From positions 620,001 through 684,000 of the forward strand of contig NZ_CP063815.1 in NCBI RefSeq assembly GCF_015277895.1: 64,000 bases of DNA. The letters run 5' to 3'. The notes under the pieces were generated by a model. The model saw only the letters and a program-made list of their open reading frames with translations, ran no database searches and was not told the origin of the DNA. This document shows, one piece after another, positions 36,299 through 44,077 of the stretch (its first letter is position 1; each line of letters begins with the position of its first letter). Source of the DNA: Microbacterium abyssi. Its GTDB lineage: Bacteria > Actinomycetota > Actinomycetes > Actinomycetales > Microbacteriaceae. The translations under genes and the position numbers were made by a program.

Positions 36299-36892
36299 TC
36301 ACTCTGCGATGAGCCCGTGGACCAAGCGGTCAAGTCCGTAATCGAAGGCCTCATCGACGTCGCCCCCCAGGCGGAAGGCACCGGCCAGCTCCATCTGCAG
36401 GAAGCCGGTCGCCCACGCGGTGAACAGGCGCGCAGCCTCGAGGGCGTCATCGTCGCCGACGAGGGCACGCGCTGCGCGGAGGACCGGTGCCGCCGCGCGC
36501 TCGAGCGTGTCGAGCGGTGCGGATGCCGTGAACATCAGCCGGAACCCCTCCGGATGTCGGTGCGCATAGTCCCGCAACGCTTCCGCGAGCCCAATCAGCT
36601 CCCCGCGAGATCGCATTCCGCGGCCGAGATCGACGGAGTTTCCGGGCGTTTGAGCCGCGGAATGCAATCTCGCGCCGGCGTCGAGCCGGTCGGTGAGTTC
36701 GTCGATGGTCGCTTCGGCCACCGCGGTCAGAAGGGCATCCCGGTTGCGGATGCGCTTGTACAGGGACGGTGCGCGCACGCCGACGCGAGTGGCGACGGCC
36801 TGCATCGTCAGCCCGGCGGGCCCGTCGGATTCGAGGATCTCGCGGCCCGCCGCGACGATCGCGGCCTTCGAAGTGCGCTCGGGTGTCGGCAT
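36299..36892 (-). CDS. TetR-family transcriptional regulator
   Basis: 197 aa. The HTH covers about residues 5-50 (AAIVAAGREILESDGPAGLT, then RVGVRAPSLYKRIRNRDAL), with a WHG-like C-terminal ligand domain. ATG 36892 is set by GGAGG 5 bases upstream; ATGs at 36904 and 36916 lie inside the operator palindrome and lack a ribosome-binding sequence. It is divergent from the metallo-hydrolase gene and probably represses it and itself through the palindromes at 36903-36945. Residues about 73-96 (LHSAAQTPGNSVDLGRGMRS region) are encoded by a 71-bp palindromic element and look like an insertion. Confidence 0.87.
   Translation of the reverse strand: MPTPERTSKAAIVAAGREILESDGPAGLTMQAVATRVGVRAPSLYKRIRNRDALLTAVAEATIDELTDRLDAGARLHSAAQTPGNSVDLGRGMRSRGELIGLAEALRDYAHRHPEGFRLMFTASAPLDTLERAAAPVLRAARALVGDDDALEAARLFTAWATGFLQMELAGAFRLGGDVDEAFDYGLDRLVHGLIAE
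36604..36674. repeat. 71-bp palindromic element inside the TetR reading frame
   Basis: Left end CGCGAGATCGCATTCCGCGG plus C and the right end pair at 20 of 21 positions, separated by a 29-base core. The element keeps the TetR frame open. Such long near-perfect arms are far beyond chance in coding DNA and suggest a REP-like or miniature mobile element that entered the gene. Confidence 0.8.
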
Positions 36893-36902
36893 CCATACCT
36901 CC

Positions 36903-36945
36903 ATGGCTATTGACATTAGCCATGATAGCTACGTATCGTAGCCAT
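36903..36945. promoter_or_regulatory. Two adjacent palindromic operators between tetR and the metallo-hydrolase gene
   Basis: Site 1 (36903-36923) is ATGGCTA, 7 bases, TAGCCAT, a perfect inverted repeat. Site 2 (36925-36945) is ATAGCTACG, TAT, CGTAGCCAT, with 8 of 9 matches per arm. Both share the half-site TAGCCAT. Their place between the divergent start codons is typical of autoregulated TetR operators. Confidence 0.7.
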
Positions 36946-36964
36946 GACAACCGGAAGGACTGCC

Positions 36965-37672
36965 ATGAAGCTCGCACCGCACCTGCACCGACTGGGCAAC
37001 GATCTCGTTGCGTCGTACCTCATCGACCTGCCCGAGGGCATCACTCTCGTCGATGCCGGCTTGCCAGGGCACTGGAGTGACCTGCAACGCGAACTCGAGG
37101 CCATCGGCCGTCCGCTCTCCGATGTGCGTGGGCTCGTTCTCACCCACGGCGACAGCGACCACATCGGCTTCGCCGAGCGGCTGCGGCAGGAGATCGGCGT
37201 GCCGGTGTTCATCCATGCCGCGGACACGCACCGCGTCCGTACCGGCGAGAAGCCGAAGACGCCGATGGGGCCCGCGCGCATCGGCCCCGTGCTGGGATTC
37301 TTCGCCTACGGGCTGCGCAAGAACGCGATGCGCACGCGGTACGTGCAGGACATCGTCGAGGTCGCAGACGGTGACGTGCTGGACCTGCCCGGCACACCGG
37401 TGGTGATCGGGATGCCGGGGCATTCGCCCGGCAGCATCGCCGTGCACGTTCCGTCGGTGGATGCCGTGTTCGTCGGCGATGCGCTCACCACCCGCCATGT
37501 CCTCACCGGTCGCGAGGGCGCCCAGCCCGCACCGTTCACGGATGAACCCGCAGAGGCGATGGCATCCCTCGACCGGCTCGCCGGGCTGACGGCATCCTGG
37601 GTGCTGCCGGGGCACGGCGCTCCCTGGCAGGGTTCTCCCGCCGGCATCGCCGCCGCCGTCCGCGCGGGTTGA
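36965..37672 (+). CDS. Metallo-beta-lactamase-fold hydrolase
   Basis: 235 aa MBL-fold protein. The metal motif is THGDSDHIGFAERL (HxxxDH, with Gly in place of the second His of HxHxDH), followed by MPGHSPGSIAVH, the bridging Asp in VFVGDAL and a C-terminal LPGHGAPW. ATG 36965 is chosen for GGAAGGA upstream; ATG 36944 lies within operator site 2. The enzyme may be a thioesterase, glyoxalase-II-like or lactonase-like protein. It is probably repressed by the divergent TetR. Confidence 0.87.
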   Translation: MKLAPHLHRLGNDLVASYLIDLPEGITLVDAGLPGHWSDLQRELEAIGRPLSDVRGLVLTHGDSDHIGFAERLRQEIGVPVFIHAADTHRVRTGEKPKTPMGPARIGPVLGFFAYGLRKNAMRTRYVQDIVEVADGDVLDLPGTPVVIGMPGHSPGSIAVHVPSVDAVFVGDALTTRHVLTGREGAQPAPFTDEPAEAMASLDRLAGLTASWVLPGHGAPWQGSPAGIAAAVRAG

Positions 37673-37689
37673 CGCGTCCGCCAGTAGCC

Positions 37690-37905
37690 GCGGGTCGTTG
37701 AGAGCCCTTCGACTCGCTGCGCTCGCTCAGGAACCGCTACGCGAGACGAAACGGGTGAGCGCCCTTCGACTCGCTGCGCTCACTCAGGAACCGCTTCGCG
37801 AGTCGAAGCCTTCCGGAAGGCGATGGCTTCGACTTCGGCGCTTCGCGCCTGCGCTCAACCCGTTTCGTCTGCGCGGCCTCCGGCCGCTTCGCTCAACGAC
37901 CAGAG
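37690..37905. repeat. Complex copy (C) of the convergent-gap inverted-repeat family
   Basis: Contains CGCGGGTCGTTGAG at the left, two near-identical internal blocks (CCCTTCGACTCGCTGCGCTC then CTCAGGAACCGCT), CGAGACGAAACGGGTGAGCG, and at the right CTCAACCCGTTTCGTCTGCG and CGCTTCGCTCAACGACC. It appears to be several nested or rearranged copies. It fills the 220-base gap between the MBL gene and the convergent cysteine hydrolase gene and reaches the latter's last codons. Confidence 0.8.
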
Positions 37906-38480
37906 GCGCGACGCCTCGCGAGCACCTCGGCGGTCGTCGCCAGCGTGATCTGCGGCGGGTACAGGCCCATCACGTGCACGGCGGCGGCGTGGTTCTCGGC
38001 CGTCGAACCCGCACACGCGTCGGTCGCGACGGTCACGTGAGCGCCGGCATCCGCCGCGACCAGCGCCGTCGAGAGCACGCAGCAGTCCGTCGAGACGCCG
38101 GCGAGAACGATGCGGCCGCCATGGCCGACGATCGACTCCAGCTCCGGGCCCCACTTCCCGAACGCCGGCAGGTCGAGGGTCGCCCGGGGCGACAAACCCG
38201 CGGCATCCGGAACCAGGTCGAACAGGGCGTCCGTCGGCGGCTGATCCGCGAACGGCCAGGCCGCGAAGTAGTCGCCCCACGACGTCGACCGATCGGCGGT
38301 CGGCATCCAGCGGGTCACGATCACGCGCTCGCCGAATGCGTCGGCGAGCGACCGGATCCGCGGCATTGCCTGCGCGAAGAACGGCGAACCCCAGGCGGAA
38401 TCGGCCGAGGCGAAGATGTTCTGCGGGTCGATGACGACCAGCCACGCCTCATCGACGACCACCGGGAGCGGGTTGCTCAC
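37893..38480 (-). CDS. Isochorismatase-like cysteine hydrolase
   Basis: 195 aa. The catalytic triad of the family is visible: Asp in VVIDPQNIF, Lys in FGKWGPELE and Cys in VSTDCCVLSTALVAADAG. Members hydrolyse amides such as nicotinamide, ureidoacrylate, N-carbamoyl compounds and carbamates. It starts at GTG 38480, overlapping the stop of the upstream NCS1 permease, so it likely acts on what that permease imports or on a breakdown product. Confidence 0.87.
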   Translation of the reverse strand: MSNPLPVVVDEAWLVVIDPQNIFASADSAWGSPFFAQAMPRIRSLADAFGERVIVTRWMPTADRSTSWGDYFAAWPFADQPPTDALFDLVPDAAGLSPRATLDLPAFGKWGPELESIVGHGGRIVLAGVSTDCCVLSTALVAADAGAHVTVATDACAGSTAENHAAAVHVMGLYPPQITLATTAEVLARRRASGR

Positions 38481-39925
38481 GCTTCCTGCTGCCGGATCTT
38501 CGCGGCCCGCGCGAACCAGGTCACCAGGAACGACAGCGCCAGGGCGACGAAGACTCCGAGGTTCGCGTACGCCCACTCGCCGTCCCGGCCGCCGATGAGG
38601 AACAGCAGGTAGCCCTGCCAGTTGTTCCAGGCGGCCTCCGCGGCGAAGTTGTTCACCACGAGCCCCCAGCCGATGACGGAGGCGACGATCATCGTGATGA
38701 TCGAGGTCCAGTCCCACGCTCCGTAGCGGCCGCTCGCGTCGAACAGGGCGTCCTCGTCGTAGTCCTTCCTGCGGCGCAGGATGTCGGCGATCAGGATTCC
38801 GGCCCACGACGCCAGCGGAACGCCGAGCGTGATGAGGAAGGACTGGAACGGCCCCAGGAAGTCGGTCGCGAAGAACACCACCCAGATCGTGCCGAGCGTC
38901 AGGATGACGCCGTCGATCGCCGCTGCGGACGGGCGGGGGATCCGGATCCCGAGGCTGATCAGCGTCAGCCCCGAGGAGTAGATGCCGAGCACGGCGCCGG
39001 AGACCAGGGCCAGCACGGCCGTGAGTAGGAACGGCACGAGCACCCAGATCGGCAGCAGCGTGGCAAGCGCGCCGATAGGGTCGGCGCCGACCGCCGCCAT
39101 CAGCTCATCGTCGGATCCGGCCAGCAGCAGACCGAACACCACGAGAAGCACGGGGGCGATCGCCCCGCCGAACGTGTTCCAGAAGACGATCGCGCCGTCG
39201 GACGCGGTGCGCTTCTGATACCGCGACCAGTCCGCTGCGATGTTGATCCAGCCCAGGCCGAAGCCGGTCATCACCATCACCAGTGCGCCGATCACGGCGC
39301 CGATGCCGCCGGCGGGTCGCGCCATGACGGCCTCGAAGTCGATGTGCGGGATGGTCAGGATGACGTAGAGGATCGTGACGACGCCGGTGATCCACGTCAG
39401 AACCGACTGCATCTTCATGATCGTGTGGTAGCCGAGAACGGATGCTGCGACGATGAGCGCCGCGACCACCACGGTCGCGATGATCTTCAGCGCGACGCTG
39501 TCGCCGTCCCCACCGAGCTGCGTGATGACGGTGGCCGTGGCGAGCACCGCCATGATCGCCAGGAACGTCTCCCAGCCGATCGAGGTCAGCCAGGACACGA
39601 TGCCGGGCACCTTCTGCCCGTGCACCCCGAAGGCCGCGCGCGAGAGAACCATGGTCGGCGCCGAGCCGCGCTTGCCGGCGATCGCGATCAGTCCGCACAG
39701 CGCGAACGACACGATGATGCCGATGACCGACACCAGCGTCGCCTGCCAGAACGAGACTCCGAACCCGAGCACGAACGATCCGTACGACATGCCGAACACC
39801 GACACGTTCGCCGCGAACCACGGCCAGAACAGGTCGCGCGGCTTCGCCGTCCGCTCGGACTCGGGGATGATCTCGATGCCGGCGCGCTCGATCAGCGCTG
39901 GGCCCGCTGCGATCTTCTCTGACAT
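38477..39925 (-). CDS. NCS1-family purine/cytosine (nucleobase) permease
   Basis: 482 aa with about 12 membrane segments, typical for nucleobase:cation symporter-1. Features: an N-terminal FAANVSVFGMSYGSFVLGFG, APTMVLSRAAFGVHGQKVPG, GLGWINIAADWSRYQKR and a C-terminal helix ending in WFARAAKIRQQEA. It imports cytosine, purines, allantoin, hydantoin or a relative; substrate class not decidable by eye. Its stop overlaps the cysteine hydrolase start, forming a two-gene unit. Confidence 0.9.
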   Translation of the reverse strand: MSEKIAAGPALIERAGIEIIPESERTAKPRDLFWPWFAANVSVFGMSYGSFVLGFGVSFWQATLVSVIGIIVSFALCGLIAIAGKRGSAPTMVLSRAAFGVHGQKVPGIVSWLTSIGWETFLAIMAVLATATVITQLGGDGDSVALKIIATVVVAALIVAASVLGYHTIMKMQSVLTWITGVVTILYVILTIPHIDFEAVMARPAGGIGAVIGALVMVMTGFGLGWINIAADWSRYQKRTASDGAIVFWNTFGGAIAPVLLVVFGLLLAGSDDELMAAVGADPIGALATLLPIWVLVPFLLTAVLALVSGAVLGIYSSGLTLISLGIRIPRPSAAAIDGVILTLGTIWVVFFATDFLGPFQSFLITLGVPLASWAGILIADILRRRKDYDEDALFDASGRYGAWDWTSIITMIVASVIGWGLVVNNFAAEAAWNNWQGYLLFLIGGRDGEWAYANLGVFVALALSFLVTWFARAAKIRQQEA

Positions 39926-39940
39926 GCCCCCATATTGGCA

Positions 39941-40774
39941 CTAGGCGGAGCTGAGCAGCACCACTGCCAGGGTCGCGCCGACCAGACCGGCGATCTGACC
40001 GCGCGTGCAGCGCTCGCGTAGGACGAAGACCCCGAGCAGCACGGGAATCGCCGGGTAGAGCGAAGCCAGGGTGACGGCGATCGACAGCAACTCCTCGCGG
40101 GTCGCGAGGAGGTACAGCGTGAGGCCGATGGCCGCTCCCGCGCCGATCAACAGTGCCTTCGCCGTGTCGGGCCACGTGAACGGCCGCACGCGGCGGATGG
40201 GCAGCACCGTTGGCGTCAGAACCACCACGGCGGCGATCCGGCCTGCCGCCACCGCCCACAGACCGCTCTCGGGACCCGCCAAGCCCAACCCGATGTACTG
40301 CACCGTCACACCCGCGCTCGCGATGAGCCCGTCACGCACCGCACCCGGCTGCGCGCCGTCCGTGCTCCGACCACGGGAGACGAGCCACAGCGCCGGGAGC
40401 ATGACGATGAAACCCACCCATGCAAGAACTGAGGGCTGTTCGCCGAGGAACAGGACACCGGCGAGAACTGACAGCGCGACGCCGGTGACGGCGCTGATCG
40501 GCAGCACGGTGCTCATCGCGCCGCGCGAGAGTCCTCGGTTGAGGAAGAGCATCGTGACTGCGCTCCCGATCCCGGAGAGCGCACCCCATGACAGATCGGT
40601 CGCCTCCACACGTTCGGCCGGTACGATCATCGCGAGGACGAGCGCGCACACCAGACCGCCGATCTGGCCCACCCAGGCGACGAAGGCGTAGTGGACCCGT
40701 CGTGACAGGATGCCGCCGGCGAAGTCGACGATGCCGTAGGCGACAGCGGAGGCGAGTGCGAGACCGATTCCCAC
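39941..40774 (-). CDS. EamA/DMT-superfamily transporter
   Basis: 277 aa, about 10 membrane helices in two repeated EamA halves (first around YGIVDFAGGILSRRVHYAFV, second around LGLAGPESGLWAVAAGRIAA). It starts at GTG 40774 behind a strong AGGAGG. DMT proteins of this size are mostly exporters of amino acids or metabolites. It lies 15 bases upstream of the NCS1 permease in the same direction and may be co-transcribed with it. Confidence 0.87.
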   Translation of the reverse strand: MGIGLALASAVAYGIVDFAGGILSRRVHYAFVAWVGQIGGLVCALVLAMIVPAERVEATDLSWGALSGIGSAVTMLFLNRGLSRGAMSTVLPISAVTGVALSVLAGVLFLGEQPSVLAWVGFIVMLPALWLVSRGRSTDGAQPGAVRDGLIASAGVTVQYIGLGLAGPESGLWAVAAGRIAAVVVLTPTVLPIRRVRPFTWPDTAKALLIGAGAAIGLTLYLLATREELLSIAVTLASLYPAIPVLLGVFVLRERCTRGQIAGLVGATLAVVLLSSA

Positions 40775-40807
40775 TGCATCCTCCTGCTGTCGGCGCGAAA
40801 GCGAGCG

Positions 40808-42088
40808 TCAGGCCGAGAAGAAGGCCTCCGCGACGCGGGTCAGGTCGTACAGGTCGCTGACGCCGGCGAGCTCGCGGGCCGAGTGCATCGACAGGATCGG
40901 GATGCCGACGTCCACCGTGCGGATGCCCAGACGCGTGGCCGTGATCGGGCCGATCGTCGAGCCGCACGGCACGGTGTTGTTCGAGACGAACTCCTGCGAA
41001 GCGACCCCCGCCGTGGCGCACCAGTGCGTCCAGGCGGCGGAGCCGACGGCATCGGTCGCATACCGCTGGTTGGCGTTGATCTTCAGGATCGGCCCGGATC
41101 CCAGCAGCGGTTGCACCACCGGGTCGTGCTTGAAGACGTAGTTGGGGTGCACCGAGTGGCCGACATCGCTGGAGAGGTGCCAGGATGCCGCGAACGCGCG
41201 GCGCTGCTCGGTGGCGTCCGCTCCGAGACCGGCGTAGACACGCGACAGGATGTCTTCGAGGAACGGGCCGGCCGCACCGGAGCGCGAGGCGGAACCGAGC
41301 TCCTCGTGGTCGAACGCGGCGAGGACGGCGATGTGGTCCGAGCCCTTCGAAGCGCCGGCCAATGCGACGACGCCGGCATGAACGGAGGCCAGGTCGTCCA
41401 GGCGTCCGCTCGCGAAGAAGGCGTCGTCCTTGCCGAAGACGGCACCGCGCGCGGAATCCGCGACGACGGCGTCGAAGCCGCGGACGTCGGCGGCGTTCAC
41501 GCCCGCAGACGACGCCAGCTCGCCGAGCAGGTCCTCCTCAAGGGGGTCGCCGAGCCCCCACACCGGCTGGGTCTGCTGCTGCTTGTCGAGCGTGAGCGCC
41601 TTGTTCGCCTCGCGGTCGAGGTGGACGGCGAGCTGGGGCAGGCGCAGCAGGGCGCCGGTGTCGGCGAGCACGACGCGGCCGTCGGCGAGCGCGAGCCGGC
41701 CGGCGAGGCGGAGCTCCCGATCGAGCCACGAGTTCAGGAGAGGGCCGCCGTAGATCTCGACCCCGGCCTGGAGCCAGCCGCGTGACCCGGTCGTCGGCTG
41801 CGGCTTGAGCTTGAAACCGGGCGAGTCGGTGTGCGCACCGAAGATCTGCGCGGGCGTCGTGGGCGCAGCATCCTTCGGCACCGCCCACGCGATGACAGCG
41901 CCGTCGCGCACCACGACGAAGCGACCGCCCGGTTGCGCGGGCCATTCATCCTGTTCGTCGAGACGCATGAATCCGGCATCCTCGAGGCGGCGGGCCACCT
42001 CGGCAGCGGCGTGGTAGCTCGAAGGGGAGGCAGCGACGAAGTCGGCGAGATCCTCGGCGTGGGAGAGTGCTGCGGCGGTGACGACCAT
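40808..42088 (-). CDS. M18 family aminopeptidase (aspartyl aminopeptidase)
   Basis: 426 aa metallopeptidase. Family features are FVAASPSSYHAAAEVARRLE, the metal His in IFGAHTDSPGFKLKP, FGKDDAFFASGRLDDLAS with the bridging Asp, AFDHEELGSASRSGAAG with the catalytic Glu pair, and the C-terminal metal region VDVGIPILSMHSARELAG. It removes N-terminal acidic or neutral residues from cytosolic peptides. ATG 42088 matches the family N-terminus; an extension to 42151 is not conserved-looking. It is divergent from the riboswitch-controlled EamA gene. Confidence 0.93.
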   Translation of the reverse strand: MVVTAAALSHAEDLADFVAASPSSYHAAAEVARRLEDAGFMRLDEQDEWPAQPGGRFVVVRDGAVIAWAVPKDAAPTTPAQIFGAHTDSPGFKLKPQPTTGSRGWLQAGVEIYGGPLLNSWLDRELRLAGRLALADGRVVLADTGALLRLPQLAVHLDREANKALTLDKQQQTQPVWGLGDPLEEDLLGELASSAGVNAADVRGFDAVVADSARGAVFGKDDAFFASGRLDDLASVHAGVVALAGASKGSDHIAVLAAFDHEELGSASRSGAAGPFLEDILSRVYAGLGADATEQRRAFAASWHLSSDVGHSVHPNYVFKHDPVVQPLLGSGPILKINANQRYATDAVGSAAWTHWCATAGVASQEFVSNNTVPCGSTIGPITATRLGIRTVDVGIPILSMHSARELAGVSDLYDLTRVAEAFFSA

Positions 42089-42171
42089 GGGTTCGATCGT
42101 ATCCGCGACCGACGGACCCTGTGCGTTCGCACCCGTCCCTGCGGCGTTCACACCATGGTGTTAGGGTGTCG

Positions 42172-42282
42172 CTCGACAGTGCCTAGGGTTCCGGGGCTCA
42201 CGCCCGACTGGTCCGAGCGGCACCACGACTCGTCTTCGCAGACGGTCGTCATCTGACAGGACAAAAGCCCGGAGGAGCCCGT
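42172..42282 (+). ncRNA. ykkC-family riboswitch, probably guanidine-I class
   Basis: The conserved core is present in order: CTAGGGTTCCG at 42183-42193, CTGGTCCGAG at 42208-42217 and GGACAAAAGCCCGG at 42259-42272, with a variable stem between them. This matches the ykkC RNA, whose type 1 members bind guanidinium. The type 2 members (ppGpp, PRPP and others) share much of this core, so the ligand is less certain than the family. It lies 33 bases before the ATG of an EamA exporter. Confidence 0.83.
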
Positions 42283-42313
42283 TCGTCGCGCCCGCCGACG
42301 GACAGAAGGCTCC
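42274..42313 (+). promoter_or_regulatory. Possible expression-platform hairpin of the riboswitch
   Basis: GGAGCC (42274-42279) can pair with GGCTCC (42308-42313), and the enclosed TTCGTCG/CGACGGA blocks extend the stem. The right arm covers part of the AGAAGG ribosome-binding sequence just before ATG 42315, so folding could block translation when no ligand is bound. Confidence 0.5.
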
Positions 42314-42314
42314 C

Positions 42315-43181
42315 ATGTCCGCACTCGCTCTCGTCCTCGTCTTCTCCGCCGCCGTCACGCACGCCGTGTGGAACATCATCGCTCACGGCATCAGTCGCGC
42401 CGGCATCCCGTTCCTGTGGTGCGGGGCCGTAGCCGGCGCCGTCATCTGGGGCGCCGCGATCCCGTTCACCGGCGGCATGGGCGAGAGCGACTGGACCGGC
42501 TTCCTGATCGGCGTCGGCATCTCGGGCGTTCTGCACGTGGCCTACATGCTGGTGCTCCAGCACGGCTACCGCGTCGGCAACCTCTCCACCGTGTACGCGA
42601 CAGCGCGGGGGAGCGGACCGTTCCTCGCCGTGATCGCCGCCATCGTGCTGCTGGGCGAGCGGCCTTCCGGCTGGGCGCTCGCCGGGGTGCTGGCGATCGT
42701 CGCCGGGGTGGTCGCGCTCGGACTCGTCGACCGTGCACCGCGAGGCGAGCGGCAGCGCGGGCTGGACCCGTCGATCGTCTTCGGACTCTTGACGGGTGTC
42801 GCGATCGCCACTTACACGATCTGGGACACCCACGCCGTTCGCGAGTGGCATCTCGCCCCCGTGCCGTACATGGTCGGCACCTGCGTCATGGAGATCGTCG
42901 TGTACTCGGTGATGCTGCATCGCCGGTGGCGCGAGACCGTCGCCTTCGCCCGGTACCAGTGGCGCCGCGTGCTCGTCTTCGGATTCCTCTCGCCGCTGTC
43001 GTACATCCTCATCCTCGTCGCGGTGACGATCGCACCGGTCGCGCTCGTCGCGCCGCTGCGCGAGGTGAGCGTCGTGCTGGTGAGCCTGTTCGGCGTCTTC
43101 GCGCTGAAGGAGAGCCGCCCCGCCGCGAGGCTGGCGGCTTCGGGAGTGGTGGTGGCAGGTATCGTCCTGCTCGCTGGATGA
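42315..43181 (+). CDS. EamA-family exporter under riboswitch control
   Basis: 288 aa with about 10 helices, two EamA repeats (first SALALVLVFSAAVTHAVWNI, second after LDPSIVFGLLTGVAIATYTI) and conserved APLREVSVVLVSLFG at the end. SMR guanidine exporters (Gdx/SugE) belong to the same DMT superfamily but are four-helix proteins; this protein has the ten-helix size. The ykkC RNA directly upstream predicts export of guanidine or a guanidino compound if the RNA is class I. It ends 10 bases from the convergent response regulator. Confidence 0.88.
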   Translation: MSALALVLVFSAAVTHAVWNIIAHGISRAGIPFLWCGAVAGAVIWGAAIPFTGGMGESDWTGFLIGVGISGVLHVAYMLVLQHGYRVGNLSTVYATARGSGPFLAVIAAIVLLGERPSGWALAGVLAIVAGVVALGLVDRAPRGERQRGLDPSIVFGLLTGVAIATYTIWDTHAVREWHLAPVPYMVGTCVMEIVVYSVMLHRRWRETVAFARYQWRRVLVFGFLSPLSYILILVAVTIAPVALVAPLREVSVVLVSLFGVFALKESRPAARLAASGVVVAGIVLLAG

Positions 43182-43190
43182 CCGCGCCGG

Positions 43191-43847
43191 TCAGCGGAAG
43201 TTGACGAGCCCCGCCTGCGCGGCGGTCACGAGGATCTGCACACGGTCGCGCAGGTGCCACTTCGACATGATGCGCCCCAGGTGGGCCTTGACGGTGCCTT
43301 CCGAGACGATGAGCGCCCGTGCGATCTCGGCGTTCGACATGCCCTGCGCGAGGCACTGCAGCACTTCGCCTTCGCGGTCGGTGAGGGTCTCCAGCTCGTC
43401 GGCGCCCACTCCTGTCGGCGCCTCATCGCGGACGTGCTTGATGAGCAGCGACGCGATGGATGGCGAAAGGGAACTCGCGCCGCTGTACACCTCGCGAACC
43501 GCGGCGAGGATGCTGGCGGCACTCGAGTCCTTGAGCATGTAGCCGGATGCGCCTGCACTCAGCATGGGCAGCACCGTGTCGCTGCCGTCGAGGGTGGTCA
43601 CCGCGAGGACTCGCACATCGGGCCAGCGTTCCGCGATCGCCGCGGTGGCCTCGATGCCGTTCATCTCGGGCATCTGAACATCCATCATCACGACGTCGGG
43701 GCGGTCGCCCTCGATGAAGGAGATCGCCTCGAGGCCGGTCTCGGCCTCGCCGATCACATCGACCTCAGGATCGCGCGCGACGAAGTGCGCCAGCGCGGTG
43801 CGGACCAGAGGGTCGTCGTCGACGATGAGAACGCGGATTTGCGGCAT
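43191..43847 (-). CDS. NarL/FixJ-family response regulator
   Basis: 218 aa. The receiver domain has acidic pocket DDDPL, phospho-acceptor Asp in VVMMDVQMPEMNG (near residue 55) and Lys in YMLKDSS. The LuxR-type HTH at the C-terminus contains LTDREGEVLQCLAQGMSNAE and SEGTVKAHLGRIM. The partner kinase is divergent, 230 bases away. ATG 43847 is followed by the standard receiver start. Ligand and targets unknown; the pair resembles DesKR/LiaSR-like stress systems. Confidence 0.92.
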   Translation of the reverse strand: MPQIRVLIVDDDPLVRTALAHFVARDPEVDVIGEAETGLEAISFIEGDRPDVVMMDVQMPEMNGIEATAAIAERWPDVRVLAVTTLDGSDTVLPMLSAGASGYMLKDSSAASILAAVREVYSGASSLSPSIASLLIKHVRDEAPTGVGADELETLTDREGEVLQCLAQGMSNAEIARALIVSEGTVKAHLGRIMSKWHLRDRVQILVTAAQAGLVNFR

Positions 43848-43999
43848 GGGGGAAGCCTAATGGCGGGCAGTGCTGCCCATGGTGGCGGTATAGACGTTTG
43901 GCTATTAAAGAGTGAACGGTAGTCAGATGTGCACGTGTGGCATTGCCGAGAGGATGAATACAGACATCCGACGAAAGACCTTATGAGGCGGTGAACTAC
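43848..43999. other. Divergent two-component promoter region with hairpin
   Basis: AT-richer than the surroundings. Contains a perfect dyad GGGCAG-TG-CTGCCC (43865-43878) next to the response-regulator start, and a short frame ATG 43954 to TGA 43986 coding MNTDIRRKTL. Divergent promoters for the regulator and kinase should lie here; no convincing -35/-10 pair was assigned. Confidence 0.4.
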
Positions 44000-44047
44000 A
44001 TGACTATTTGGGAGCAGCTTGCGCGCGCCTTCGGCATCATTCGCTAG
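44000..44047 (+). CDS. Putative 15-residue peptide upstream of the sensor kinase
   Basis: ATG 44000 to TAG 44045-44047 encodes MTIWEQLARAFGIIR, which could form a short amphipathic helix. AGGCGGTG stands 7 bases before the ATG. It ends 30 bases before the kinase ATG. It may be a leader peptide, a secreted signal or chance; there is no other evidence for expression. Confidence 0.3.
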   Translation: MTIWEQLARAFGIIR

Positions 44048-44077
44048 GATACCTGGCGAATAGGAGATACGGAAGAT

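Noticed and set aside
37690..37905. Repeat copy C as a CRISPR-like or coding region
   Set aside because: The internal blocks repeat only twice, without equal spacers, and match the other convergent-gap elements.
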